Below, piece after piece: positions 35,094 through 45,386 of a DNA stretch of 64,000 bases (position 1 is its first letter; each line of letters starts with the position of its first letter). This DNA comes from Altibacter sp. HG106 (GTDB lineage Bacteria > Bacteroidota > Bacteroidia > Flavobacteriales > Flavobacteriaceae), in contig NZ_JAQQTD010000010.1 of NCBI RefSeq assembly GCF_028561755.1, forward strand, positions 1 through 64,000. The letters are read 5' to 3'. A model generated the notes under the pieces. The model was not told where the DNA came from. It worked only from the letters and a program-made list of their open reading frames with translations, and searched no databases. Position numbers and translations under genes: made by a program.

Positions 35094-35603
35094 TTATTCT
35101 CCTTCTTTCAATTCGATTCCCAAGGCGGCGATCACTGCCAAGGTAACATCATAGCGATTGTCAATGTAAATTAGGTTCCCATTGCGCTGAATGATCTGCG
35201 TGTAGCCTTCCGCTTCCGCAATCTTTTCAAGTTCATCTCCAATTTTATTATACAAAGGTTGAAGAAACTCCTCCCGCTTTAATGCCAACATCTGGTTTGC
35301 GGTTTGTTGGTATTGATTGATATCAGTTTCCATTGCGATGATAGAATCCTGAGCCGTTTTACGCTGATTAAGCGTCATCGTATTTTGATTCTCTTTGAAG
35401 TTGTTGATCTCTGCGGTATAGGCGTCTAATTTCTTCTTCAAATCGGCGTCCAATTCTTTTCCATAGGCGTCCACTTGTTGTTGTACGCCTTCTAATTCGG
35501 GCATTTTCGATAAGATAAAATCTACATCAATGGTTCCTACCTTTGAATTCTGTGCGAATGCCGTAACCGACACTAAAAAGATAGCAATCTTTAAAAATTT
35601 CAT
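35094..35603 (-). CDS. OmpH/Skp-like periplasmic chaperone
   Basis: The 169-residue protein has a signal peptide (MKFLKIAIFLVSVTAFAQ), then KVGTIDVDFILSKMPELEGV and a long charged helical hairpin (about 40-115), the tentacle of Skp-type chaperones that hold unfolded outer-membrane proteins. The C terminus YIDNRYDVTLAVIAALGI is the typical family end. Start at 35603 is chosen for the signal peptide; the frame extends to 35654 without support. Confidence 0.88.
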   Translation of the reverse strand: MKFLKIAIFLVSVTAFAQNSKVGTIDVDFILSKMPELEGVQQQVDAYGKELDADLKKKLDAYTAEINNFKENQNTMTLNQRKTAQDSIIAMETDINQYQQTANQMLALKREEFLQPLYNKIGDELEKIAEAEGYTQIIQRNGNLIYIDNRYDVTLAVIAALGIELKEGE

Positions 35604-35687
35604 ACTACATAAATTTTGAAGCGCAATATTACGCAATTTTGAGAAAGACGACAAGTTGGACTCCTCGTTACAGCGGGGAGTTATTCT

Positions 35688-35933
35688 TTATTCGTTGTTG
35701 GGAGTATACCATCTACCGCGATGCGGTTTTAGTTGTGTTCTTAGTTGTTGCGTATACAATTCGGGTACTACGAGATACGCTCTACAACAATGTGGTGACA
35801 CGACTTCGGTACCATGTAGAAAGGGCGCTATTTTTTCTTGGAGTGCAAATTCTTCCAAATGAAGGGCGTGATGCTCGGCGGTTTTCGCGGCATTCGGACC
35901 CCGAAACTCCCAGATCAATTGTACCTGTTTCAT
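35688..35933 (-). CDS. Conserved small flavobacterial protein of unknown function
   Basis: The 81-residue protein (MKQVQLIWEFRGPNAAKTAEHHALHL) matches a small protein family I have seen only in Flavobacteriia, with conserved LIWEFRGP, TAEHHxxHL and a C-terminal LKPHRG. The three histidines suggest metal binding but no function is known. Its ATG overlaps the stop of the SRPBCC gene by 4 bp, so it is translated from the same message. A plus-strand frame over the same bases is a shadow. Confidence 0.7.
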   Translation of the reverse strand: MKQVQLIWEFRGPNAAKTAEHHALHLEEFALQEKIAPFLHGTEVVSPHCCRAYLVVPELYTQQLRTQLKPHRGRWYTPNNE

Positions 35934-36385
35934 GAGTCGGCTACAGAAGTACCTTGTTCTACAAATGCCTTAAAGTCTTCCATGTATTTTTTAGATTGCT
36001 TTTTGAAGACACCGGGCATAAGAAATCCCATGGCTTTCATCATAAAACTTTGAAACTTAAACTCGCTTTCCGAAATCCAACGCGTTTGTCCGTTCGCTTC
36101 CTCGTGAAAAAAATTCTGCTGTATATTTTCAACGCCCTTAGTGTCGTAGCGAGCATGGAATTCAACCGGAAACTTGTTTTTGAGGATCGTTTCGGTCATA
36201 ACCATTTCTCGCTTACCCATCTTATAATGCAATTCCATGGTGGCGCCTTTCTCTCCTGGGGTTCCCTCCAATAAGCGGTACTGCATGAGTCCGCGCTGCC
36301 AATGTTTCATGTTTTCGGGATCGTCCATTTTTTTGATTACCTCCTCACGTGGCGCGTCTATGAGAACTTCCGTAGTGTACTTCAT
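35930..36385 (-). CDS. SRPBCC-family (START/Bet v 1-like) protein
   Basis: The 151-residue protein begins MKYTTEVLIDAPREEVIKKMDDPENMKHWQ, the usual opening of polyketide-cyclase/SRPBCC domains, which enclose a hydrophobic ligand. It ends in a long helix (FMMKAMGFLMPGVFKKQSKKYMEDFKAFV). The ligand is unknown. Start 36385 is chosen because the domain begins there. It overlaps the next small gene by 4 bp. Confidence 0.85.
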   Translation of the reverse strand: MKYTTEVLIDAPREEVIKKMDDPENMKHWQRGLMQYRLLEGTPGEKGATMELHYKMGKREMVMTETILKNKFPVEFHARYDTKGVENIQQNFFHEEANGQTRWISESEFKFQSFMMKAMGFLMPGVFKKQSKKYMEDFKAFVEQGTSVADS

Positions 36386-36497
36386 GCGTCTTGGATTAAG
36401 AATAGCAAGGTACATTTTTCTCTTCAGAAATAAAATCGAGATAAAAACGTTGTTGGTTTCCGAAGGGGAAGGGGTTGTTGCAACCCTGGGATTTTCC

Positions 36498-36505
36498 TAT
36501 TTTTG
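36498..36505 (+). promoter_or_regulatory. -7 promoter element (TATTTTTG) of the periplasmic isomerase operon
   Basis: TATTTTTG fits TAnnTTTG and lies 21 bp before the ATG at 36527, which supports that start. Confidence 0.5.
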
Positions 36506-36526
36506 CGCAGCCTAAAAAGAAATTAT

Positions 36527-38485
36527 ATGAAAAATTGTTTTTGTTGGGTGTGCCTGCTGTTTTTTATCACCGTAGGAAGTACGGCACAACAGAAGGATGC
36601 GGTGCTTATGACTATTGGCGATACGCCAATAAGTAGCGCCGAATTCAAGCGTGTTTTCAAGAAAAACCTGGATTTGGTGCAAGACGAATCTCAGAAAACA
36701 GTGGAAGGGTATTTAGACCTATTTGTAGATTATAAGCTGAAGGTCATCGAGGCCCGAGCACAAGGCTTAGATACTGAAAAGGCTTATTTACAAGAATTTT
36801 CGCGCTATCAAGATCAACTTTCCCGCAGTTATATTTACGAAGATAAAATTACCGAAGATCTCGCCAAAGAGGCCTACGAGCGCAGTCTTGAAGAGGTGGA
36901 CGCCAATCACATATTGATTCAGGTAAATTACAACGACCTACCTCAGGACACCTTGGCGGCCTACCAGAAAATAGTTTCTATTCGTGAGAAAGCGGTTGCA
37001 GGAGAAGATTTTGAAACCTTGGCAAAGACCTACTCCGAAGAACCCGGTGCCAAAGAACGCGCAGGCGCCTTAGGGTATTTCTCGGTATTTCAAATGGTAT
37101 ATCCTTTTGAAGATGCAGCCTATGCGACTCCCGTTGGTGAAATTTCAGAAATCATTCGAACCAGTTTCGGATATCACATTTTAAAGGTAAATGACCGTCG
37201 TGCACGTCCGCCGCAAATTGTGGTATCGCATATTATGATCTCAGACAATTCAGGAACACGTACTTTCGATCCTAAGGAGCGTATCAATGAATTAAATACG
37301 TTGCTGCAGCAAGGAGAAGATTTTGAAGCGTTGGCGAAGCAGTATTCAGAAGACAGGGCCTCGGCCAAAAACGGCGGGCGATTGCGTCCCTTCAGTCGAG
37401 GAGACCTTCGTGCCGAAGCTTTTGAAGAAGCGGCCTACGCCCTAGAAAATCCGGGAGACCTCACCGGACCGGTTCGCTCGAGAGTGGGATGGCATATCAT
37501 TCGTCTTGAAGAACGATTAGATCGGGTGCCGTTTGAAACACAGAAGGAAGATCTTGAAAAGCGCGTGTCGCAAGGAGATCGCGCAAAGCGTGTTACAGCA
37601 ACGATCACAAACAATATTAAAGATAAATATGGGTTTGCGAAAGGCGAGCAATACATCCCATTCTTTACGGAATTAGTAAACGATTCTCTGCAAAAGCGAA
37701 AATGGACGTTTGAGGGTATAGACGCTTCCGAAGATGCCTTGCTATTTACCATCGGTAAAAAACAGTATCGCTATAGTGATTTCGCAAGGTTTATTGAAGA
37801 TAAGCAGCGAAGTTTGCGATTGCCAAGAGAAAAAGGGGCAGCGCTGGTCACCTTGTACGATACCTTTGAACACGATATGGTGATGGATTATTACAAAAAT
37901 CAATTGGAGCTGGAAAATGATCAGTATGCGGCTGTGATCAATGAATATCGCGACGGACTCCTCATTTTTGATGTGATGAACCAGAATGTTTGGAATAAGG
38001 CTAAGACCGATAGCATCGGTTTAGAAAGATATTTCGAACAGCACCGCAACGCCTATCAATGGAAGAAGCGCGTAAAGGCGCGCATCGTTTCTGCTACGAA
38101 CCAAGCGAAAGCGGAGGAAGCTGCTGCATGGCTAAAGGATACCTTGAATGCAGAGGCGCTAAAGGAAAAACTTAATACGGAAGAAACCGTTTCTGCCCTG
38201 GTTTCTGAAGGAACGTTTGAATTGGGACACCAAGCCTTGCCGTCAGATTTCAAACCGCAATTAGGAATTTCTAAGATCTATAACGAGAATGGTTCGTTTA
38301 TTGTGGTAGCTGTCTCAGAAATTCTGGCGCCCGGTCCGAAGCAATTAGAAGAAGTGAAAGGACGGGTGTTAAGTGATTATCAACAAGAATTAGAGCGCGC
38401 GTGGATGGAATCACTGCGGAAAAAATATCCGGTAAAGATGAACCAAAAAGTGCTTAAAAAAGTAAAGAAAGAACTACAATCGTAA
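36527..38485 (+). CDS. Periplasmic peptidyl-prolyl isomerase with two parvulin domains
   Basis: The 652-residue protein has a signal peptide (MKNCFCWVCLLFFITVGSTA) and a SurA-like N-terminal helical region with two rotamase domains: one near VDANHILIQVNYND through GEISEIIRTSFGYHILKV, the other near QIVVSHIMISDNSG through GPVRSRVGWHIIRL. The C-terminal 300 residues are helical and of unknown function. It acts on outer-membrane and secreted proteins. It shares one base with the next gene's start, so they are translationally coupled. Confidence 0.9.
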   Translation: MKNCFCWVCLLFFITVGSTAQQKDAVLMTIGDTPISSAEFKRVFKKNLDLVQDESQKTVEGYLDLFVDYKLKVIEARAQGLDTEKAYLQEFSRYQDQLSRSYIYEDKITEDLAKEAYERSLEEVDANHILIQVNYNDLPQDTLAAYQKIVSIREKAVAGEDFETLAKTYSEEPGAKERAGALGYFSVFQMVYPFEDAAYATPVGEISEIIRTSFGYHILKVNDRRARPPQIVVSHIMISDNSGTRTFDPKERINELNTLLQQGEDFEALAKQYSEDRASAKNGGRLRPFSRGDLRAEAFEEAAYALENPGDLTGPVRSRVGWHIIRLEERLDRVPFETQKEDLEKRVSQGDRAKRVTATITNNIKDKYGFAKGEQYIPFFTELVNDSLQKRKWTFEGIDASEDALLFTIGKKQYRYSDFARFIEDKQRSLRLPREKGAALVTLYDTFEHDMVMDYYKNQLELENDQYAAVINEYRDGLLIFDVMNQNVWNKAKTDSIGLERYFEQHRNAYQWKKRVKARIVSATNQAKAEEAAAWLKDTLNAEALKEKLNTEETVSALVSEGTFELGHQALPSDFKPQLGISKIYNENGSFIVVAVSEILAPGPKQLEEVKGRVLSDYQQELERAWMESLRKKYPVKMNQKVLKKVKKELQS

Positions 38486-39336
38486 TGCGGTACGGCATTT
38501 TGCTTATAGGATTATGTGTTTGTTTTTCGTGTGATTATTTTAAACAAGAATCACAAGAAACTCCTGTAGCTCGTGTCAACGATACCTATCTGTACGAATC
38601 GGATATCAGAGCATTGGTACCTGTTGACGCTACTCCTGAAGATAGTACGATGCTTGTGAATACCTACATCAATCGTTGGGCTACCCAACAACTGTTGATC
38701 GATCAGGCGAAGATTAACCTACCGGAAGACGATCAGGAAACCTACGATAAGCTGGTGGACGAATACAAGACCGATTTGTACACCGAAGCCTATAAAAATG
38801 CAATCGTTGCCAAACAGTTGGACAGTGCCATCTCTGAAGGAGAGTATCTGCGTTTTTATGAAGAGAACAAAGAAACCTTTACCCTGAATGAACCGTTGGT
38901 GAAAGTGCGATATGTGCAAGTAGGAGAGGGTTTTAACCGCCTGAATGAAACGGGTACGTGGCTGTCGCGTTTTAATGAAGAAGATCAACAGCGTTTAGAC
39001 GAGCTGAGCATTCAATTTAAGTCGTATAACCTCAACGACTCGACCTGGGTGAAGTTCAAATCGTTGCGAACGGCGATTCCACCTTTAGCGACCTATCCTT
39101 CTAATGATCTAAAAAATTCCAATTTGAGGCAACTACAAGATTCATTAGGAGTATATTTGGTGAAAATTACGGAGGTGCTCATGCCTACTGATACCGCACC
39201 GATTGAATTTGTTCGTCCTACGATCGAACAGATCATTCTGAACAAGCGAAAACTAGAATTGATTAGAAAACTGGAAAAAAATATAACGAAAGATGCGATT
39301 AATAACAAGAAATATGAAACCTATACACTCAATTAG
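38485..39336 (+). CDS. SurA-like lipoprotein without isomerase domain
   Basis: The 283-residue protein has a lipoprotein signal (lipobox CFSC, Cys near residue 16) followed by VARVNDTYLYESDIRAL, the opening seen in SurA-type chaperones, and helices ending IEQIILNKRKLELIRKLEKNI like a SurA N/C core. The central part lacks rotamase motifs. It probably serves as a non-catalytic chaperone alongside its neighbours. It shares one base with the preceding gene and overlaps surA by 23 bp. Confidence 0.8.
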   Translation: MRYGILLIGLCVCFSCDYFKQESQETPVARVNDTYLYESDIRALVPVDATPEDSTMLVNTYINRWATQQLLIDQAKINLPEDDQETYDKLVDEYKTDLYTEAYKNAIVAKQLDSAISEGEYLRFYEENKETFTLNEPLVKVRYVQVGEGFNRLNETGTWLSRFNEEDQQRLDELSIQFKSYNLNDSTWVKFKSLRTAIPPLATYPSNDLKNSNLRQLQDSLGVYLVKITEVLMPTDTAPIEFVRPTIEQIILNKRKLELIRKLEKNITKDAINNKKYETYTLN

Positions 39337-40777
39337 CCTGCTGTTAGGCCTCCTGCTGTGTGTTCCGGGAATGACGTTGGCACAAGTAACGACGACCATC
39401 GATAGTACGCTAACGGTTCGTTCGGATGACGCGATCACAGAAGAACCTGTTTCCCTACCTACGAAAGACAGCATTCAGCCTTTTAAACGTTTTAAAGCGG
39501 AAGGGGTAACGGCGGTAGTTGGAGATTACGTAGTGCTCGACAGCGATATTGACAAAAGTTATGTAGAATTACAAGCGCAAGGCATTCCAACAGAAGATAT
39601 CTCGCGATGTGAATTGTTAGGAAAACTGCTCGAGGATAAACTATACGCGCACCACGCCAAGATCGATAGTATTTTGATTCCTGATGCGCAAATCAATGGC
39701 CGTATCGATCAGCAGATCCAATATATGGTAAGTGAGCTGGGAAGTGAAGAAAAAGTAGCCGCTTATTACAAGAAAAGCAGTATCGCCGAACTTCGTTCGG
39801 AGCTGTTTGAGGTGAACAAAACCCTGCAGTTGGCGGGGGAAATGCAACGAAAAGTGGTGGAGAATGTAGAAATTACCCCAGAAGAGATCCGTGAGTTCTT
39901 CTACGCCATTCCCGAAAGTGAACGTCCTACCTTCAGTGCCGAGGTGGAAGTGGCTCAGATTGTTATTGAACCTGAAGTAACGGAAGCGGCCAAACAACGT
40001 GTAATCGATCGTTTGAATGAATTCCGAAGAGATATAGTGGAAAATGGTTCCAGCTTTGCTTCTAAGGCGGTGCTGTATTCCAAGGATGGAAGTGCCTCGA
40101 AGGGTGGATTGCTTCCGGGTATCAAAAAGAGCTCTCCTTACGACAAAAAGTTTAAGGATGTCGCCTTTTCCCTACGTGAAGGGGAAGTGAGCGAGCCATT
40201 TGAAACCGAGTTCGGTTTTCACATTCTGAAGGTCGATAAGGTACGCGGACAAGAAATTGACGTGCGTCATATTATTCTCTTTCCGGAAGTGTCTCAAGAG
40301 ATCATCGACAAAGCACGTGTGGAAATTGATTCGATTCGTGCAAAAATTGTAGCGGGTGAACTGGAATTCGCGGAAGCAGCTAAGATGTACTCCGACGAAG
40401 AAGAAACTCGAAACGATGGCGGGCAGCTTTCGAACCCTGTTACTTTCGACACACGATTTGACCTTACAAAAATGGACCCTACCTTGAGTGCGCAAGTGTA
40501 TAATCTAAAAGAGGGTGAGATTTCTAAGGTCTACACCGATCGCGATTACACGGGGAAAAGCAGCTTTAAAATTCTAACCATTACCGGTCGCTACGACGAG
40601 CATACGGCAGATTTCGTAAAGGATTACGAAAAGGTCAAGGAATTGGCGTTGAAAGAAAAACAGATTCGAGCCATCGAAAAATGGCAAGAGAAAAAAATTC
40701 AGGAAACCTATATTAACGTAAATGAAGATTATCACGATTGCCAGTTTTCTAGCAATTGGTTAAAAACACAATCTTAA
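39314..40777 (+). CDS. surA: SurA-like periplasmic chaperone/peptidyl-prolyl isomerase
   Basis: The 487-residue protein has a signal peptide (MKPIHSISLLLGLLLCVPGMTLA), the SurA N-terminal domain (GVTAVVGDYVVLDSDIDKSY) and two parvulin domains (around FSAEVEVAQIVIEP-EFGFHILKVDKV and EIDVRHIILFPEV-GQLSNPVTFD). It assists outer-membrane protein folding. Third gene of the operon; it is followed 9 bp later by moxR. Start 39314 is chosen for the signal peptide. Confidence 0.9.
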   Translation: MKPIHSISLLLGLLLCVPGMTLAQVTTTIDSTLTVRSDDAITEEPVSLPTKDSIQPFKRFKAEGVTAVVGDYVVLDSDIDKSYVELQAQGIPTEDISRCELLGKLLEDKLYAHHAKIDSILIPDAQINGRIDQQIQYMVSELGSEEKVAAYYKKSSIAELRSELFEVNKTLQLAGEMQRKVVENVEITPEEIREFFYAIPESERPTFSAEVEVAQIVIEPEVTEAAKQRVIDRLNEFRRDIVENGSSFASKAVLYSKDGSASKGGLLPGIKKSSPYDKKFKDVAFSLREGEVSEPFETEFGFHILKVDKVRGQEIDVRHIILFPEVSQEIIDKARVEIDSIRAKIVAGELEFAEAAKMYSDEEETRNDGGQLSNPVTFDTRFDLTKMDPTLSAQVYNLKEGEISKVYTDRDYTGKSSFKILTITGRYDEHTADFVKDYEKVKELALKEKQIRAIEKWQEKKIQETYINVNEDYHDCQFSSNWLKTQS

Positions 40778-40786
40778 ACAAACTAT

Positions 40787-41740
40787 ATGTCAGACGTAGC
40801 CGCTGTAGAACAACTGGTAAAACGATATAACGCCTTACGCCAAGAAATTAAAAAGGTCATTGTGGGCCAGGATGAGGTGATCGAACAGGTGTTATTATCC
40901 ATCTTTTCGGGAGGTCATGCCCTGTTAATAGGAGTACCCGGACTTGCAAAAACATTGATGGTGAATACAGTGGCGCAAACGCTAGGTCTTCAATTTAAAC
41001 GGATTCAGTTCACACCCGACCTGATGCCGAGTGATATTCTGGGTTCTGAAATCTTAGACAAGAATCGTGAGTTTAAATTTATCAAAGGACCGGTTTTCGC
41101 GAATATTATTCTGGCGGATGAGATTAACCGGACGCCTCCTAAAACACAGGCCGCCTTACTCGAGGCGATGCAGGAACGTGCCGTTACAGTAGCCGGCAAT
41201 CACTATAAATTAGCCTTGCCGTATTTCGTATTGGCGACCCAAAACCCTATCGAACAAGAAGGTACCTACCCATTACCCGAAGCGCAATTAGACCGCTTTA
41301 TGTTTGCTATCAACTTAGAGTATCCCACCTTCGACGAAGAGGTAGAAGTGGTAAAAACAACAACTACCGACCAAACAGAAACCGTTCAGGCATTGTTCAA
41401 TGCCGAGGAGATTTTGAAGTACCAGCAATTGATTCGAAAGATTCCGGTAGCCGACAACGTAGTAGAATACGCGGTTACACTGGTGAGCAAGACGCGTCCA
41501 AAAGGTTCCGCAGCTACGGAGACCGTTAGGAATTACATTGACTGGGGTGCCGGACCGAGGGCTTCTCAAAACCTTATTTTAGCGGCTAAGGCGAATGCCG
41601 CTTTACATGGTAAATTCTCTCCCGATATAGAAGACGTTCAGAAGGTAGCCACTGGAATCCTACGCCATCGTATGATCAAGAATTACAAGGCGGAAGCAGA
41701 AGGCTTATCCATAGAGGAGATCATTCGCGGCTTGTTTTAG
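40787..41740 (+). CDS. MoxR-family AAA+ ATPase
   Basis: The 317-residue ATPase has Walker A GVPGLAKT (49-56), Walker B ILADEINR, the MoxR-typical PPKTQAALLEAMQER and sensor region VLATQNPIEQEGTYPLPEAQLDRF. MoxR proteins act as chaperones in assembly of metal-binding or VWA-domain complexes. The usual downstream DUF58 and VWA (bat) genes are absent here; an unrelated acyltransferase follows. It is probably co-transcribed with surA. Confidence 0.92.
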   Translation: MSDVAAVEQLVKRYNALRQEIKKVIVGQDEVIEQVLLSIFSGGHALLIGVPGLAKTLMVNTVAQTLGLQFKRIQFTPDLMPSDILGSEILDKNREFKFIKGPVFANIILADEINRTPPKTQAALLEAMQERAVTVAGNHYKLALPYFVLATQNPIEQEGTYPLPEAQLDRFMFAINLEYPTFDEEVEVVKTTTTDQTETVQALFNAEEILKYQQLIRKIPVADNVVEYAVTLVSKTRPKGSAATETVRNYIDWGAGPRASQNLILAAKANAALHGKFSPDIEDVQKVATGILRHRMIKNYKAEAEGLSIEEIIRGLF

Positions 41741-41791
41741 GAAGTCGTATTCTGCCAATTTGCGTACCTTCGTTTTACAGTAGTATCGAAG

Positions 41792-42934
41792 GTGATTTCA
41801 TCTCCCGTAAAAAATAGAATATTTGGATTAGACGTAATGCGCGCCGCAGCGATTTTGTTTGTGGTAGGCGCTCATTCGTTTTGGGTCTTTCCGGAGGCCT
41901 CGGGGTCTTGGGTGACCCTTATTACCTTCTCTGGCGTGCTAGGGGTAGAACTCTTCTTTGTGCTAAGTGGCTTTTTGATCGGCCGCATCTTGTACCGGAT
42001 CGTTACCGATTCACAGTTTCATAGAAAGCAACTCTTTTATTTTCTGATTCGTCGCTGGTTCAGAACCCTTCCAAACTACTATTTAGTCCTGCTGCTGAAT
42101 ATTCTGTTGGTATTGATTATAGGAAGAAACCTGCCGGAGAGCCTTCCGAAGTACTTTTTCTTTCTTCAGAACATTACTTCCGGTATGGATATTTTCTTCA
42201 CAGAATCCTGGAGCTTGCCGGTGGAAGAGGTTGCGTATATCATAGGACCTTTGCTGTTATGGCTCGCCGTGCTCTTCGGAACCAAACTAAAGAGAGAACG
42301 ACAGTTTTTGCTGGTAACTGTCTTCTTATTGCTACTTTTCTTGTGTACAAAGATTGTCTTTACAAGCACCCATACCTTAACTACCTTAGAACAATGGAAT
42401 ATTGAATTACGGGCGGTAGTGTTGTACAGAATCGACTCCATTTTTTATGGGGTTCTTTTTGCGTATCTATCAAAGGTCGCTTCGAAACAATGGTATCAGT
42501 GGCGTTTCCATGGAGTATTCATCGGTTTGTTGTTGTTCTTCGGATTACATGCCTATATAGCCTCACATACTATCACGGAAGCGCCCTGGCTCTATAACGT
42601 GCTGTACTTCCCGCTGTGTTCTTTGGCCATCGCATTGTGGCTCCCTTGGTTATCCTCTTTGAGGAAGGCTCCCGTTTGGCTGTCTCGACCCATTACCTTT
42701 ATCAGTATTATTTCGTATTCTATGTATCTACTGCACTATTCCATCCTGTTGCAGTTGCTCAACACCTATGTTCCCATCGCCGCGTTACCCGATGGATGGC
42801 TTCCTGTTTTTTCGCTCGCGTACATAGCGCTTACCATTGGGTGTGCCTACCTCCTTTACCGATATTATGAAAAACCGATGATGGATCTTCGAGAGGCTCC
42901 GGCAATAACGAAAAAATTCCAACCACACAATTAA
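41792..42934 (+). CDS. Acyltransferase 3 family membrane protein (OafA-like)
   Basis: The 380-residue protein has about ten transmembrane helices and the acyltransferase-3 hallmarks FGLDVMRAAAILFVVGAHS (with the catalytic His), LFFVLSGFLIGRILYR and RRWFRTLPNYY. Such enzymes O-acetylate surface polysaccharides or similar envelope compounds; the acceptor is unknown. The start is GTG at 41792. A weak promoter-like TACCTTCG lies at 41765-41772, so it may be transcribed on its own. Confidence 0.87.
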   Translation: MISSPVKNRIFGLDVMRAAAILFVVGAHSFWVFPEASGSWVTLITFSGVLGVELFFVLSGFLIGRILYRIVTDSQFHRKQLFYFLIRRWFRTLPNYYLVLLLNILLVLIIGRNLPESLPKYFFFLQNITSGMDIFFTESWSLPVEEVAYIIGPLLLWLAVLFGTKLKRERQFLLVTVFLLLLFLCTKIVFTSTHTLTTLEQWNIELRAVVLYRIDSIFYGVLFAYLSKVASKQWYQWRFHGVFIGLLLFFGLHAYIASHTITEAPWLYNVLYFPLCSLAIALWLPWLSSLRKAPVWLSRPITFISIISYSMYLLHYSILLQLLNTYVPIAALPDGWLPVFSLAYIALTIGCAYLLYRYYEKPMMDLREAPAITKKFQPHN

Positions 42935-43064
42935 CAAAATGATAATTTTATGTACTAAAAATTCAAATACACGTATTATATTTCAGTATAAATTACGTTT
43001 TATTGAAATATTCTTCGGTTTATAGCTATTTTGTTACTTATTTTTAAAGACGTTTTATATTTTG

Positions 43065-43072
43065 TATTTTTG
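43065..43072 (+). promoter_or_regulatory. -7 promoter element (TATTTTTG) of the aconitase gene
   Basis: TATTTTTG fits TAnnTTTG and lies 29 bp before the aconitase ATG, in a very AT-rich 167-bp gap. Confidence 0.55.
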
Positions 43073-43101
43073 CAACACTTCAAAAACCAAAAAAAGAATT
43101 T

Positions 43102-45366
43102 ATGGCCTTCGATACTGAGATGATAAAAAAGGTGTACGCGCAGATGCCGGAACGCATCAATAAAGCCCGCGAAATTATTGGGAAACCGCTTACCCTTTCA
43201 GAAAAAATATTATACAGCCATCTATGGGATGGAACTCCTGATAAAGCATTCGTGCGCGGGAAAGATTACGTAGAATTTTCACCTGATCGAATTGCATGTC
43301 AGGATGCTACCGCGCAAATGGCGTTGCTTCAATTCATGCAAGCCGGAAAGAACAAAGTAGCGGTACCTACCACGGTTCATTGTGACCACCTTATTCAGGC
43401 CAAAGAAGGAGCGGCGAAAGATTTGAAGCGAGCCAATGAGACCAGTAATGAAGTGTTCGACTTTTTAGAGTCTGTTTCCAATAAATACGGCATTGGTTTC
43501 TGGAAACCAGGAGCCGGGATTATTCACCAGGTAGTACTTGAAAATTATGCTTATCCGGGTGGAATGATGATCGGTACTGATTCGCATACCGTAAACGCTG
43601 GTGGATTAGGAATGGTGGCCGTTGGAGTAGGAGGAGCCGATGCGGTAGACGTAATGGCCGGAATGCCATGGGAGCTGAAGTTCCCAAAACTGATTGGTGT
43701 AAAGTTGACCGGAGAATTAAGTGGTTGGACCGCTTCTAAAGATGTAATTCTGAAAGTGGCGGGTATTCTTACCGTAAAAGGAGGAACCGGTTGTATTGTA
43801 GAATACTTTGGGCCGGGTGCGAAAAATCTTTCGGCTACCGGTAAAGGAACCATTTGTAATATGGGGGCCGAAATTGGAGCGACCACCTCTACTTTTGGGT
43901 ACGACGATGCCATGGAACGTTTTCTTCGGGCTACCGAACGTGCTGAAATCGCTGATGAGGCCAATAAAATTAGAGAACACCTTACCGGTGATCCGGAAGT
44001 TTATGAAAATCCTGAAAAGTACTTCGATCAAGTGATCGAGATCAATCTTTCAGAATTACGCCCACACTTAAATGGACCTTTTACACCCGACCTGGCGACG
44101 CCGGTAGGAGAACTAGGACCCAAGGCGAAAGAAAACGATTGGCCCATTAATGTGATGTGGGGATTAATAGGTTCGTGTACAAACTCTTCGTATGAAGATC
44201 TTACTCGTGCTGCTTCTATTGCGCAACAGGCTATCGATAAAAAACTAAAGCCGAAAAGTGATTTCGGGATTAACCCCGGAAGTGAGCAAATTCGATTCAC
44301 GGCAGAGCGCGACGGACTCCTACAGGTTTTTGAAAATTTAGGAGCTACCGTATTTACCAACGCTTGTGGTCCGTGTATAGGCCAATGGGATCGTAGTGAT
44401 TTGATGGGAGAAGAAAAGAATACTATCGTACATTCCTTTAACCGAAACTTCTCGAAGCGTGCCGATGGAAACCCTAATACCCACGCCTTTGTAGGGTCGC
44501 CCGAAATGGTGGCGGCTATTGCTATCTCGGGTAGATTAGATTTTGATCCTGCAAATGATACCCTAATCAATGAGGAGGGTCAAGAAGTAAAATTAGATGA
44601 ACCTGCCGGGATTGAACTTCCCCCTAAAGGATTTGACGTAGAAGATAATGGGTATTTAGAGCCTCAAGCGGACGGAAGCAGTGTGGAAGTGAAAGTGGCT
44701 ACCGACAGTGAACGTCTGGAATTGCTAACTCCCTTTAAGCCTATTCAGGATAGTGAATTACAAGGGGTGAAATTGTTGATTAAGGCCTTCGGAAAATGTA
44801 CTACCGACCATATTTCAATGGCAGGTCCCTGGTTACGTTATCGCGGACATCTAGATAATATTTCCAACAACACCCTAATTGGCGCTGTGAATGCCTTTAA
44901 CAAGAAGACCAATTTTGTGAAGAATCAATTGGATGGTGAGTACAATGGAGTGCCGGATGTTCAACGCGAATACAAGAAGGCGGGTATTAAAACCATTGTT
45001 GTGGGAGATCACAACTACGGAGAAGGTTCGTCGAGAGAGCATGCGGCTATGCAGCCACGTCATTTGGGAGTTGCCGCTGTTTTAGTGAAGTCCTTTGCGA
45101 GAATTCACGAAACCAACCTGAAGAAACAGGGAATGCTGGCGCTTACCTTTGTCAATGAAAAGGATTACGATTTGATCCAGGAAGATGATACCTTCAATTT
45201 TGTGGACATTGCGGAGTTTGCACCCGACACGCCACTAACGATTGAAGTGGTGCACAGCGACGGAAGCAAAGACACTATCAAAGCGAATCACACCTATAAC
45301 CATACGCAGATTAAGTGGTATCGTGAAGGTTCTGCCTTGAACCTGATCAAAATACAGAATCAGTAA
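43102..45366 (+). CDS. Aconitate hydratase
   Basis: The 754-residue enzyme is of the mitochondrial-type aconitase common in Bacteroidota. It has the substrate-site segments [13 protein letters not shown] and [16 protein letters not shown], and iron-sulfur ligands in [13 protein letters not shown] and [10 protein letters not shown]; the C-terminal swivel domain has [17 protein letters not shown]. It interconverts citrate and isocitrate in the TCA cycle. It is monocistronic, between its own promoter and a terminator. Confidence 0.94.
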   Translation: MAFDTEMIKKVYAQMPERINKAREIIGKPLTLSEKILYSHLWDGTPDKAFVRGKDYVEFSPDRIACQDATAQMALLQFMQAGKNKVAVPTTVHCDHLIQAKEGAAKDLKRANETSNEVFDFLESVSNKYGIGFWKPGAGIIHQVVLENYAYPGGMMIGTDSHTVNAGGLGMVAVGVGGADAVDVMAGMPWELKFPKLIGVKLTGELSGWTASKDVILKVAGILTVKGGTGCIVEYFGPGAKNLSATGKGTICNMGAEIGATTSTFGYDDAMERFLRATERAEIADEANKIREHLTGDPEVYENPEKYFDQVIEINLSELRPHLNGPFTPDLATPVGELGPKAKENDWPINVMWGLIGSCTNSSYEDLTRAASIAQQAIDKKLKPKSDFGINPGSEQIRFTAERDGLLQVFENLGATVFTNACGPCIGQWDRSDLMGEEKNTIVHSFNRNFSKRADGNPNTHAFVGSPEMVAAIAISGRLDFDPANDTLINEEGQEVKLDEPAGIELPPKGFDVEDNGYLEPQADGSSVEVKVATDSERLELLTPFKPIQDSELQGVKLLIKAFGKCTTDHISMAGPWLRYRGHLDNISNNTLIGAVNAFNKKTNFVKNQLDGEYNGVPDVQREYKKAGIKTIVVGDHNYGEGSSREHAAMQPRHLGVAAVLVKSFARIHETNLKKQGMLALTFVNEKDYDLIQEDDTFNFVDIAEFAPDTPLTIEVVHSDGSKDTIKANHTYNHTQIKWYREGSALNLIKIQNQ

Positions 45367-45386
45367 TTTGATTTTTAGAAGTAAGG

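Noticed and set aside
35639-35935. 98-codon plus-strand frame
   Set aside because: It mirrors the conserved small minus-strand gene at 35688-35933, whose product is recognisable.
44028-44570. 180-codon minus-strand frame
   Set aside because: Antisense to aconitase; no family resemblance.
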